Virus record (IMG/VR): IMGVR_UViG_3300028027_000002
Location: 47,871-111,870 of that record
Length of the DNA stretch: 64,000 nt
DNA from: a virus
Strand: one strand, 5' to 3'
Part shown: in pieces, positions 51,297-57,514 of the stretch
Position numbering within the stretch: the first letter of the stretch is position 1
Layout of the letters: each line of letters begins with the position of its first letter
Translations under genes and position numbers: made by a program
Notes under the pieces: model-generated
The model's input: the letters and a program-made list of their open reading frames with translations, nothing else
The model's database searches: none
Told to the model about the DNA's origin: nothing

Positions 51297-51746
51297 CTAT
51301 CCCTGATTTGCCCATTTCCTTAAATTACATAACCCATGTGCTGGTCTAACATTTTCTAATGTATCTGAGCCACCCTTTGCAATAGGAACAACATGATCGA
51401 TATGCAAACCATGCTCCCAGCCATCTACCCCACATTTTCGGGGAGCCATAAAGTCAATTTCTAATCCACATAGGTAGCAATCAATACCATAGACAGATAT
51501 AACCTGGAGTTCATTATAGTCGTTCGTAATCTTTGCTCTGCGTCGCCTATTTTTAGATCGCTCTCGCTCCCTTACTTTCTCAAGGTTTCTTAGGCGATAT
51601 TTAGCAGTTACATGAGCACGATTATTTTTTTGATATCTGGCCTTATTATATAAATTGTTTGCAGTCAAACACTCAAGGCAAGGTTTAGTCTTATGGTTGT
51701 GGTGCTTTTTATATCCAGCATAGGTGCCACAGTTAGGATACATCAT
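51297..51746 (-). CDS. HNH endonuclease with zinc knuckle
   Basis: A 149-residue protein; GGGAAAG precedes the paired ATGs at 51746/51743. The N-terminus has CGTYAGYKKHHNHKTKPCLEC, then a basic helix, then CYLCGLEI...HGLHIDHVVPIAKGG...NVRPAHGLCNLRKW, a classic HNH core. A likely homing or host-DNA nuclease. Confidence 0.85.
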   Translation of the reverse strand: MMYPNCGTYAGYKKHHNHKTKPCLECLTANNLYNKARYQKNNRAHVTAKYRLRNLEKVRERERSKNRRRRAKITNDYNELQVISVYGIDCYLCGLEIDFMAPRKCGVDGWEHGLHIDHVVPIAKGGSDTLENVRPAHGLCNLRKWANQG

Positions 51747-51978
51747 CACTTTCCCACACCACAAGACACTTAGTACACTGGATGCCTGGCTCTCTCATAT
51801 ACCAAGTATGATCACAGCCCTTGGCTTTGTTTTGAGGTAGCCTGTGCTCACCTTTTTTGACCTGTTGTCTAAACTTTCCATTGGGGTCATGGACATGGCA
51901 CTTACCACTTGTTCTCCACTCCTCTACATAAATAGAGCAGGGAGTACCCTTCTTAGTAGTTGATGTACAAGATCTCAT
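51733..51978 (-). CDS. Zinc-binding protein
   Basis: An 81-residue basic protein with Cys/His groups CTSTTKKGTPC, CHVHD, CDH and CTKC, enough for two zinc sites. It overlaps the HNH gene start. Possibly a DNA-binding partner. Confidence 0.6.
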   Translation of the reverse strand: MRSCTSTTKKGTPCSIYVEEWRTSGKCHVHDPNGKFRQQVKKGEHRLPQNKAKGCDHTWYMREPGIQCTKCLVVWESDDVS

Positions 51979-51987
51979 TAGCCCAAC

Positions 51988-52146
51988 TTACATTGGAAGA
52001 TAAGAGGCTATAAGGCCTTCTCTAATTGACTTCTGTTCTCTCTCAAACCTTGATGTCTTGTGATACGGATTGGCAGAGATTCTCTTCTTATTCTTTTGTG
52101 CTCGCTTTGCCTTGTGCTGGGATACTTTATTGTTAGTTTTTCTCAT
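51988..52146 (-). CDS. 52-residue highly basic protein
   Basis: ATG 52146 lies seven bases after TGATACTAT, so the longer frame from 52173 is rejected. Nearly one third Lys/Arg (KVSQHKAKRAQKNKKR). A nucleic-acid binding role is plausible. Confidence 0.5.
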   Translation of the reverse strand: MRKTNNKVSQHKAKRAQKNKKRISANPYHKTSRFEREQKSIREGLIASYLPM

Positions 52147-52196
52147 AGTACCAATAGTATCATGATTTGCCACGGTATGTCAAGTATAATGAGTCT

Positions 52197-52514
52197 ATGG
52201 ATGAAGCAGTCTTATACATACTATACAACCCACTACATAAGGCTGTCAAGGTGGGTATATCAGATATATCAGGCAGAAGGTTTGCAAGCCATAGGACCAA
52301 GGGTTGGATACTTATTAAGTATTGGCATTTTTTCGAACGGGATAAGGCAAGAGCCGTAGAAACCCTAGTACTAAGAACACTAAGGGAAAGATATGGACAC
52401 TTTTTGGATAAGGCGGATATGCCTCAAAGCGGATACACAGAGACCTTTGATGCCTCAAAGATAACCCGTAGGGCGTTGATCCGTATGGTCAATAAGGCTA
52501 TAAAGCAGACTTGA
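52197..52514 (+). CDS. GIY-YIG-like nuclease (T5orf172 type)
   Basis: A 105-residue protein, leaderless from TATAAT (52185-52190), six bases before ATG. AVLYILYNPLHKAVKVGISDISGRR and ARAVETLVLRTL fit the GIY-YIG/T5orf172 fold. It is a lone + strand gene in the leftward cluster, as expected of a mobile nuclease gene. Confidence 0.72.
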   Translation: MDEAVLYILYNPLHKAVKVGISDISGRRFASHRTKGWILIKYWHFFERDKARAVETLVLRTLRERYGHFLDKADMPQSGYTETFDASKITRRALIRMVNKAIKQT

Positions 52515-52608
52515 TCCCCTGGCATTTTGGACATTGCTTAGTAGGGTTTGACACCCCATAAGGTACTTGAAACATACCCCCACAGTCAAAGCATAGGATA
52601 TCTAACAT
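52498..52608 (-). CDS. 36-residue zinc ribbon
   Basis: CFDCGGMFQVPYG and CPKCQG are two knuckles of a minimal zinc ribbon. It overlaps the end of the GIY-YIG gene on the other strand by 17 bases. Confidence 0.6.
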   Translation of the reverse strand: MLDILCFDCGGMFQVPYGVSNPTKQCPKCQGIKSAL

Positions 52609-52793
52609 TACTTACATGCCAGACAGTAGTACGGAGCACGAAGATTGTCTATATGGGTGTAGATGGTTTGAGCACACTTAGCACAGTTAATATGTACCAT
52701 GTTTGGGTCTACAGTAGGCATTGAGAGTTTAAAGTTTTTTGTATAGTATATCTTAGTGGCATACCAGGTGATTAGTATTATAATTATTTCCAT
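52608..52793 (-). CDS. Membrane-anchored zinc protein
   Basis: A 61-residue protein, leaderless from TGATAGAAT (52800-52805), six bases before ATG. One membrane helix (IIIILITWYATKIYY), then CAKC and CLAC. Its stop overlaps the next ATG. Confidence 0.58.
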   Translation of the reverse strand: MEIIIILITWYATKIYYTKNFKLSMPTVDPNMVHINCAKCAQTIYTHIDNLRAPYYCLACK

Positions 52794-52823
52794 TAGTCTA
52801 TTCTATCACATCAAGGTTAACAG

Positions 52824-52832
52824 TTATCCACA
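52824..52832 (+). promoter_or_regulatory. DnaA-box-like TTATCCACA
   Basis: A perfect TTATCCACA nonamer between two small genes. One of several in the right half of the window. Confidence 0.55.
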
Positions 52833-52834
52833 GG

Positions 52835-53065
52835 TTAGTGTTTATTTAGCCACTCCTGAAAATCTTTTTTGGCTTTCTCTTTTGGCCATCTGGAGAGATC
52901 ATCCCCATTCTTGATAGCCTCTTTTCTTTCATAATCATCCAAACCAATAAAGTATCCAACTATACTCAAACATACTGACCACCAAAAAGATAGTCCAAGA
53001 AGTGCTGAAAATACAATAAAGAATGCAGTTGTTAGTATTGGCTCTGTCTTGATTTTTTGATTCAT
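52835..53065 (-). CDS. Two-helix membrane protein
   Basis: A 76-residue protein behind AGGAAA. Two membrane helices (TTAFFIVFSALLGLSFWW, VCLSIVGYFIGL) and a charged C-terminus. Not recognised. Confidence 0.55.
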   Translation of the reverse strand: MNQKIKTEPILTTAFFIVFSALLGLSFWWSVCLSIVGYFIGLDDYERKEAIKNGDDLSRWPKEKAKKDFQEWLNKH

Positions 53066-53078
53066 AGTTTCCTATAAG

Positions 53079-53402
53079 TTAAAATGATAGGATTGTAGCA
53101 ACAAATAGAGCAAGGATTAGAAGCCCAAACGAACCACACAAGAAGAGAGCAACACCATTTAGATATACCTGATTCATTGCTGATTTTCTAAGTTGGTTTG
53201 GCTTTGTATAAAACTCTGGATCAATACTTTCTATTAAAGCCCTTGCCTCATTCACAGGAATCTTTTCTTCCCTTGCAGCACCAAAGATATCTCTGACTGC
53301 TTCATCAACATATAGTTTTGCATCTTCTGGAGATAACTCAGACATTTCTTTTTTGATTCTTATCTTAAGGTGTACAAGGCTTTCTCCGTCTTTTAGTATC
53401 AT
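53079..53402 (-). CDS. Membrane-anchored helical protein
   Basis: A 107-residue protein, helical and charged, with a C-terminal membrane segment (GVALFLCGSFGLLILALFVATIL). A TATACT lies about 30 bases upstream; the strong promoters at 53660-53740 would give it a long leader. Confidence 0.55.
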   Translation of the reverse strand: MILKDGESLVHLKIRIKKEMSELSPEDAKLYVDEAVRDIFGAAREEKIPVNEARALIESIDPEFYTKPNQLRKSAMNQVYLNGVALFLCGSFGLLILALFVATILSF

Positions 53403-53466
53403 TGTAATCTTTCTGTTGTAGTTATATTCTAAGTATATACCCGCAGATGTGGTTTGTCAATAGGAC

Positions 53467-53520
53467 TTATCCACAGATAAATACCCATAAAAATGTTAGT
53501 TATCCACACCTTTATCCACA
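53467..53520 (+). repeat. Three DnaA-box-like repeats
   Basis: Perfect TTATCCACA at 53467-53475, 53500-53508 and 53512-53520, all in the same direction. The nonamer equals the bacterial DnaA box. Three in 54 bases is much denser than chance. Confidence 0.7.
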
Positions 53521-53557
53521 GATAAATGTTACTGATTATATTATTAGACAGTCTAGA

Positions 53558-53587
53558 AGTGGAGTGAAGTGGAGGATAGTGGAGTAG
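53558..53587 (+). repeat. Three 10-bp direct repeats (AGTGGAG)
   Basis: AGTGGAGTGA, AGTGGAGGAT and AGTGGAGTAG start at 53558, 53568 and 53578, one helical turn apart. This phasing suggests co-operative protein binding on one face of the DNA, as in iterons. Confidence 0.6.
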
Positions 53588-53659
53588 GGAGCATCTTTAA
53601 AGAGGGCGTCGTAATCTTTTATAGCGGCCAAACCTCACATCTCCAAACCTTATAGCCCC

Positions 53660-53688
53660 CTTATACCACATATGAATCATATTGTCAA
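53660..53688 (-). promoter_or_regulatory. Consensus leftward promoter
   Basis: TTGACA, a 17-base spacer and TATAAG on the reverse strand. An AAGGTTTG box (53686-53693) overlaps the -35 element. Confidence 0.7.
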
Positions 53689-53711
53689 ACCTTTGTATGC
53701 ATGGTTTGGGC

Positions 53712-53740
53712 ATTATATACCAAACCTTTGTATTTGTCAA
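53712..53740 (-). promoter_or_regulatory. Perfect consensus leftward promoter
   Basis: TTGACA, a 17-base spacer and TATAAT on the reverse strand, the strongest promoter seen. An AAGGTTTG box lies in the spacer (53721-53728), so a repressor there would block it. The first downstream gene starts 310 bases away. Confidence 0.82.
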
Positions 53741-53927
53741 GCCCATTTTATGCCAAAACCTCATATAAAATTTGCTCAAATTTGCTCAGAAAATAAAGAA
53801 AACCTTCATAAAAATATATAAAGGTTTGGAAAAGTTTTAAAAATCAGGAAATAATTTATAGTGGTTTGTTATGGTGTATATACTATAGGGGATTGTGGGT
53901 TTCATCTTGATCCCCTGGCAAAATCGC

Positions 53928-54018
53928 CTGGTACGGGGAAGAAAAATGCTCCATCGTAATCTTATTTTGAAAAGCCCTGGTACGGGGAAAAATTTTGCTC
54001 CTTCGTAATCTTTTTTTA
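53928..54018 (+). repeat. 49-bp tandem repeat (TACGGGG...CGTAATC)
   Basis: Two copies with CTGGTACGGGGAA and TCGTAATCTT(A/T)TTTT separated by about 20 variable bases; both landmarks repeat at 49 bases. Related units occur at 54309 and 57259. Confidence 0.75.
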
Positions 54019-54246
54019 GAAGAGCGTCAGTTGTGTATAGACGTTGTCCCCACCTGCGGTGTCCTTAGCAGGATTATGATTCATTTTTAGCGGGGGAGAC
54101 TTAGGAAAGAAAGCCTTAAGAGTAACAATAGAATACAACATACCAGTTAAAGCACCCACTGCTTGATCAAACCCATATGAATCATATGGTGTATCATGTC
54201 TATGTGATTTGCTATTAATCATCTGAGCAAAATGGTCTCTAGGCAT
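54016..54246 (-). CDS. 76-residue unknown protein
   Basis: Leaderless: TATAAT (54253-54258, reverse) ends six bases before ATG 54246; the longer frame from 54282 crosses the promoter. One hydrophobic segment (ALTGMLYSIVTLKAFF) in an otherwise polar protein. Not recognised. Confidence 0.55.
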   Translation of the reverse strand: MPRDHFAQMINSKSHRHDTPYDSYGFDQAVGALTGMLYSIVTLKAFFPKSPPLKMNHNPAKDTAGGDNVYTQLTLF

Positions 54247-54275
54247 ATCTTTATTATAACACCAGATATGAAGGT

Positions 54276-54304
54276 TTGACAAACAAGGTTTGATATGGTA
54301 TAAG
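54276..54304 (+). promoter_or_regulatory. Consensus rightward promoter with no gene
   Basis: TTGACA, a 17-base spacer, TATAAG. AAGGTTTG boxes overlap the -35, the spacer and the -10 (54271, 54285, 54302). The transcript would start near 54311, at a TACGGGG repeat, and run into genes on the other strand, so it may make an untranslated or antisense RNA. Confidence 0.65.
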
Positions 54305-54308
54305 GTTT

Positions 54309-54384
54309 GGTACGGGGAAAAGAATTCGTCCTTCGTAATCTTATTCTGGGAAAAATAAATGAGTGATCGTAATCTTATTTTGGA
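54309..54384 (+). repeat. Two further TACGGGG/CGTAATC units
   Basis: GGTACGGGGAAAA...CTTCGTAATCTTATTCTGGG and GGGAAAAATAAA...ATCGTAATCTTATTTTGG, with a period of 34 bases. Two GACGTC palindromes overlap in tandem at 54423-54434 shortly after. The gap 54247-54481 has no gene. Confidence 0.65.
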
Positions 54385-54481
54385 AATGTGGTTTGTCTAA
54401 TATGTCCGATTTGATATGATTTGACGTCGACGTCCCATAACCCCAGGCTTTTGTCAAGCCCAGGGATCAAGGATAAGATAG

Positions 54482-54793
54482 TTACTCTTGTGTGTCGGGT
54501 GGTGTGTTTTCTTTTTTGTTGTAGGCAAACGCCAAAATTGAGCCAAGGTCTCTATCTTCAATAGAGCCATCAACTTCTTCCTCAGTGACATTAATTAAAT
54601 CTAGAAACATCTTGAATGTTTCATTAATCATTTCTTCACCAAGTGGTGTTAGGTCTTTAATCAAACCTTGTGCCACCATGTATGCCATTGGACAACCTAG
54701 GTCGTTGTATTCCATAAAATTCTTGAAGTCTTCATCTTCACGGAATTCAATCCATAGTTGACCAATCGTTCCTGCTTTATCTGCGAAGTCCAT
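54482..54793 (-). CDS. Acidic helical protein
   Basis: A 103-residue acidic protein behind AAAGGA. Helical; overlaps the gene upstream by 17 bases. Not recognised. Confidence 0.55.
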   Translation of the reverse strand: MDFADKAGTIGQLWIEFREDEDFKNFMEYNDLGCPMAYMVAQGLIKDLTPLGEEMINETFKMFLDLINVTEEEVDGSIEDRDLGSILAFAYNKKENTPPDTQE

Positions 54794-55016
54794 TTACGGG
54801 TCCTTTCATCTCTAACATAAGTTTATCATACTCTTCCATAGATGTCAAACTCAAAACCTCTAGTCTGTGGTAGTTAATCAAGGGTAGGTTTCTTACCATG
54901 TAGTATCCTACTCTTTCTAAGTCTACCGCAAAATCTTGGGTAAGAAGTCTGCCTAACTGTTCTGCCATTCGTGTTTCTTTATTATGAGTCGCCGTTCGTC
55001 TAATTGAATAAGCCAT
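54777..55016 (-). CDS. Unknown 79-residue protein
   Basis: A GGAGA site and an extended -10 TGATACAAT (55035-55040) upstream. Basic N-terminus, helical. First gene of a two-gene unit. Confidence 0.55.
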   Translation of the reverse strand: MAYSIRRTATHNKETRMAEQLGRLLTQDFAVDLERVGYYMVRNLPLINYHRLEVLSLTSMEEYDKLMLEMKGPVNGLRR

Positions 55017-55111
55017 AGGTATCTCCTCTGTTCCATTGTATCAAAAAGTAAGGGGGAGCGCAAGCCTACGAAAACCTACGCTCCACCCTGTTAGTCTAAG
55101 GGACCCACTCC

Positions 55112-55480
55112 TTAGATCTGCTCAACCAAAACCTTTGGCACATAAGCATTAATAAATAACTGCCAGTCAACCTGTAGGTCTCTGCCAGCCTCATAGATAG
55201 TCTCTTTAGCAATATCGATGACTACCGTCGTCTCACCTAGTTCAAAGTTAGTACCAGTAATAGCATAGATACCAAACCCTGTTTCCTCCAGAATTGAATC
55301 TTGCATAAGATAACTAATCATCATACGGGTAAAGTAAGCATAGTCGCTCCACCTAGGTTTTGAATGCTGCAGCGCCATTGCTAGGTCCCGCTGCCACTCA
55401 GTCTCACCCCAGTGGCTATATAGGACTACATGCGCCTCATCTTCAACATCCTTGAATACAAAGTTGATCCGTGCTCCCAT
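55112..55480 (-). CDS. Unknown 122-residue protein
   Basis: An alpha/beta protein whose ATG overlaps the previous stop (TAATG). Contains FGIYAITGTNFELGETTVVID. Not recognised. Last of a run of coupled genes starting near 57218. Confidence 0.52.
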   Translation of the reverse strand: MGARINFVFKDVEDEAHVVLYSHWGETEWQRDLAMALQHSKPRWSDYAYFTRMMISYLMQDSILEETGFGIYAITGTNFELGETTVVIDIAKETIYEAGRDLQVDWQLFINAYVPKVLVEQI

Positions 55481-55626
55481 TAGTCTTGCTCCTTAAAAGA
55501 TACAATTGATAGTTGATTTAAAATTTCATTGCAGAGGTCCTCTTCATTATCTGATTCGGCCTCGTATCTAAATGTCATGTAGTCGCCTGTAGGCTCAAAG
55601 ATTGTTTCAACTTTCCAACTAGGCAT
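55480..55626 (-). CDS. 48-residue protein, paralogue pair A
   Basis: Begins MPSWKVETIFEPTGDYMTF and contains SDNEEDLCNEIL. It shares the plan FEPT-x-LTxxxYE-x-S-x-EDL with the next gene upstream, so the two are probably a tandem duplication. Confidence 0.5.
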   Translation of the reverse strand: MPSWKVETIFEPTGDYMTFRYEAESDNEEDLCNEILNQLSIVSFKEQD

Positions 55627-55771
55627 TCTCTACCTCAAATGTTTGAATAGTTGTGTAGTGAATAATCTCCTTAACTAAATCCTCTTTTGACCTAGCAGAT
55701 GACTCGTAGTCAAGGATTGTGAGAGATTGCTTTGTTGGTTCAAAAACAAAATACAGGTTGTATTTAGCCAT
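55619..55771 (-). CDS. 50-residue protein, paralogue pair B
   Basis: Begins MAKYNLYFVFEPTKQSLTI and contains RSKEDLVKEIIHYT. Paralogue of its neighbour with an eight-base overlap. A small beta-beta-alpha-like protein of unknown role. Confidence 0.5.
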   Translation of the reverse strand: MAKYNLYFVFEPTKQSLTILDYESSARSKEDLVKEIIHYTTIQTFEVENA

Positions 55772-56205
55772 TATTTATTTTCCATTTCTATTAGGGTCAT
55801 TTCTTCAATTGTAGCGCATTGTGGGCACTTTTGCAAGTCTGCCTCGTCAAAGGCATCTCTAACTATATTATCAGGGTCCTCAAACTCAGCATTACAGTTC
55901 TCGCAGTAGAACCAGTTATGGCTTACCAAGACCTGCACGGTATCGTCAGGGGTGAAAGGAATCTCAGTGACAAAGTATCCTATTCTATTAACAAATCCCC
56001 AACCATTCCAGATATATGTGCCACCGTCGTCTCCGTCTCCATACATCCAGATATGGCCATTGCCTGCCTGCTTTACAAACTCTACTTCCTCACCATATGT
56101 TTCAAACATCAATCCGTCGAATGAAGCATTAGTGTCTATATGATTAGTGATAGGCTTGTACTTATCTACCCACTCTTCAAATTCAAGTTCTGTAAAGTTA
56201 CCCAT
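55771..56205 (-). CDS. Zinc-ribbon protein of unknown function
   Basis: A 144-residue acidic protein. CENC and CPQC near the C-terminus form a zinc ribbon; the N-terminal part is Trp/Tyr-rich (GHIWMYGDGDDGGTYIWNGWG). Its stop overlaps the next ATG. Confidence 0.6.
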   Translation of the reverse strand: MGNFTELEFEEWVDKYKPITNHIDTNASFDGLMFETYGEEVEFVKQAGNGHIWMYGDGDDGGTYIWNGWGFVNRIGYFVTEIPFTPDDTVQVLVSHNWFYCENCNAEFEDPDNIVRDAFDEADLQKCPQCATIEEMTLIEMENK

Positions 56206-56458
56206 TACTCTTTATCCTATCTGCGATAGCAAATGCTAGGTCATATGTTAATTGGTATACTTCTACATAAGCGTCAAGCATACCCTCTAGATGTAGGCGG
56301 TCTACGGTTTGGTCATACTGCTCATTCTCATGGTCAGTATACTCAGCCAATGCTTGCTCGGTTTGATACATGAGGTTCTTTAATTCCCCATGTAGGATGT
56401 TGGTACCTGATTCACCTAAGTCAATCAGTTTTTGTAGTCTTGGGTCTAATGTTGTCAT
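56198..56458 (-). CDS. Helical acidic protein
   Basis: An 86-residue helical protein coupled to the upstream gene (TAATG). Not recognised. Confidence 0.52.
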   Translation of the reverse strand: MTTLDPRLQKLIDLGESGTNILHGELKNLMYQTEQALAEYTDHENEQYDQTVDRLHLEGMLDAYVEVYQLTYDLAFAIADRIKSNG

Positions 56459-56664
56459 TAGTCTATTGTAGCCTCTAGCACTGACAAGAAATGGTAGCAG
56501 GCAAGAATCTGTCCAGTAGTAGAAACATCTTCTAACTCTAAGTCCTTATACTCATCACAGTCAAGGTCATCATAGAAGCCCATTTGCTTCTGTAGTTCCT
56601 CAGAGTCTTGCTCCAAGGACAGCAGGTGTAGTCTTACATATTCTTCGAATGTTTTTAGGTCCAT
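56458..56664 (-). CDS. Acidic helical protein
   Basis: TATAAT (56672-56677, reverse) ends seven bases before ATG 56664, so this start is preferred to 56700, which lies within the upstream gene. 68 residues, very acidic in the middle. Confidence 0.52.
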   Translation of the reverse strand: MDLKTFEEYVRLHLLSLEQDSEELQKQMGFYDDLDCDEYKDLELEDVSTTGQILACYHFLSVLEATID

Positions 56665-56668
56665 AGTA

Positions 56669-56899
56669 TTAATTATACGGGTTGGAGTCGATTTTGACAA
56701 CTGTACGGGGTGTGACCTTGCTCACATCTGTAATGATCGGAGCATAGGCCTCTTCATAACTAATATAGTTTAACATCCTACCACAAGGGCATTTCATTTC
56801 TACAACGCCCAGGGGAAAGCCAAAGCCATCCCTAGCAGTAAACTCAACCATAGCGTCACACTCTTCGGGATCACAGACAAAGGTATACTTACTCCACAT
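56669..56899 (-). CDS. Zinc-binding protein
   Basis: A 76-residue protein with CDPEECD and CPCGRML, a four-Cys site. Its ATG overlaps the previous stop (TAATG). Confidence 0.58.
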   Translation of the reverse strand: MWSKYTFVCDPEECDAMVEFTARDGFGFPLGVVEMKCPCGRMLNYISYEEAYAPIITDVSKVTPRTVVKIDSNPYN

Positions 56900-57057
56900 T
56901 AGTCAAAGTACCCTTCTGCCCATAGTCCATCTAAGAACTCTGTTGCTTTAAATAGATTATCATGTAGCCAAGGGTCGTTGTTAAAATCAACGGTAGTTAA
57001 AGCAGAATGAATAGCCATAGACATATTGTCTAGATCTTCTTTAGTATAACCTAACAT
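56899..57057 (-). CDS. 52-residue acidic protein
   Basis: Begins MLGYTKEDLDNM and ends AEGYFD. Overlaps the gene upstream by seven bases. Not recognised. Confidence 0.5.
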   Translation of the reverse strand: MLGYTKEDLDNMSMAIHSALTTVDFNNDPWLHDNLFKATEFLDGLWAEGYFD

Positions 57058-57218
57058 ACTTCCTCATCCCACCAGTATTTGACTATAGTATTTAAGGTAG
57101 TGTGAATTGCACAATCACAATCCCCACCGTTCATATTTTCCATGTATTCGAGATGGGACTCGTTGTCCATATACATCTCATTGACTAGTTCGTCAATCGT
57201 TCTCATTGTTTGGGTCAT
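57051..57218 (-). CDS. 55-residue acidic Cys protein
   Basis: Leaderless: TACAAT (57225-57230) ends six bases before the ATG, under a TGTCAG promoter. Contains CDCAIHTT and terminal VC. First gene of the 57218-55112 operon. Confidence 0.55.
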   Translation of the reverse strand: MTQTMRTIDELVNEMYMDNESHLEYMENMNGGDCDCAIHTTLNTIVKYWWDEEVC

Positions 57219-57224
57219 GTATTA

Positions 57225-57246
57225 ATTGTAGCGTATGGGACTGACA
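57225..57246 (-). promoter_or_regulatory. TGTCAG-N10-TACAAT promoter
   Basis: Reverse strand: TGTCAG, exactly 10 bases, TACAAT. One of six right-arm promoters with this spacing. Confidence 0.75.
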
Positions 57247-57258
57247 AATGCAAGGTTT

Positions 57259-57318
57259 GGGGAAAAAATATTTCCTATCGTAAAGAATTTCTGGGAAAAA
57301 TATCAGCCTATCGTAAAG
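57259..57318 (+). repeat. GGGGAAAAA...TCGTAAAG pair
   Basis: Two units, GGGGAAAAAATATTTCCTATCGTAAAG and GGGAAAAATATCAGCCTATCGTAAAG-like, with a period of 33 bases. Related to the units at 53928 and 54309. A GACGTC lies at 57358-57363. Confidence 0.65.
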
Positions 57319-57403
57319 TTATTTAATTAAAAATATTATGTGATGTAGGTCACAGCCGACGTCGCAAAATTTTTATGCATTGCGTTGCATATTTATTTAC
57401 TTG

Positions 57404-57477
57404 CGATCCGTATGGGACTTGAACCCATGACCTCCACCGTGACAGGGTGGCGAACTAACCAACTATTCTAACGGACC
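57404..57477 (-). tRNA. tRNA-Asp (GTC)
   Basis: Reverse strand: acceptor GGTCCGT/ACGGATC, anticodon stem CCACC/GGTGG with loop CTGTCAC (GTC), T stem ATGGG/CCCAT. No CCA encoded. It lies between the DUF932 gene and the next promoter. Confidence 0.95.
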
Positions 57478-57481
57478 ATGT

Positions 57482-57506
57482 TGAGCAGTTTTAATTCATG
57501 CTCAGG
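57482..57506 (-). terminator. CCTGAGCA...TGCTCA hairpin
   Basis: Reverse strand: CCTGAGCA, then ATGAATTAAAACTGCTCA-type arm, without a clear T tract. Directly after the DUF932 stop and before the tRNA. Same family as the + strand terminator at 44159. Confidence 0.5.
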
Positions 57507-57514
57507 AAATTTTG

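Larger units (their letters stand above)
53403..54015. other. 613-bp non-coding control region
   Basis: No convincing gene. It holds, left to right: three TTATCCACA boxes, three 10-bp-phased AGTGGAG repeats, an AT-rich stretch with AAGGTTTG boxes, two consensus leftward promoters, and a 49-bp tandem repeat. This content fits a replication origin or early control region. A 60-codon reverse frame at 53597-53779 crosses both promoters and is not accepted. Confidence 0.6.

Noticed and set aside
53467-53590. CRISPR-like array from the short repeats
   Set aside because: Repeats are 7-9 bases with no regular spacers; they fit protein-binding sites.
53597-53779. Reverse ORF of 60 codons
   Set aside because: It covers both consensus promoters and several AAGGTTTG boxes, has no ribosome site and an unlikely composition. 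Treated as non-coding.
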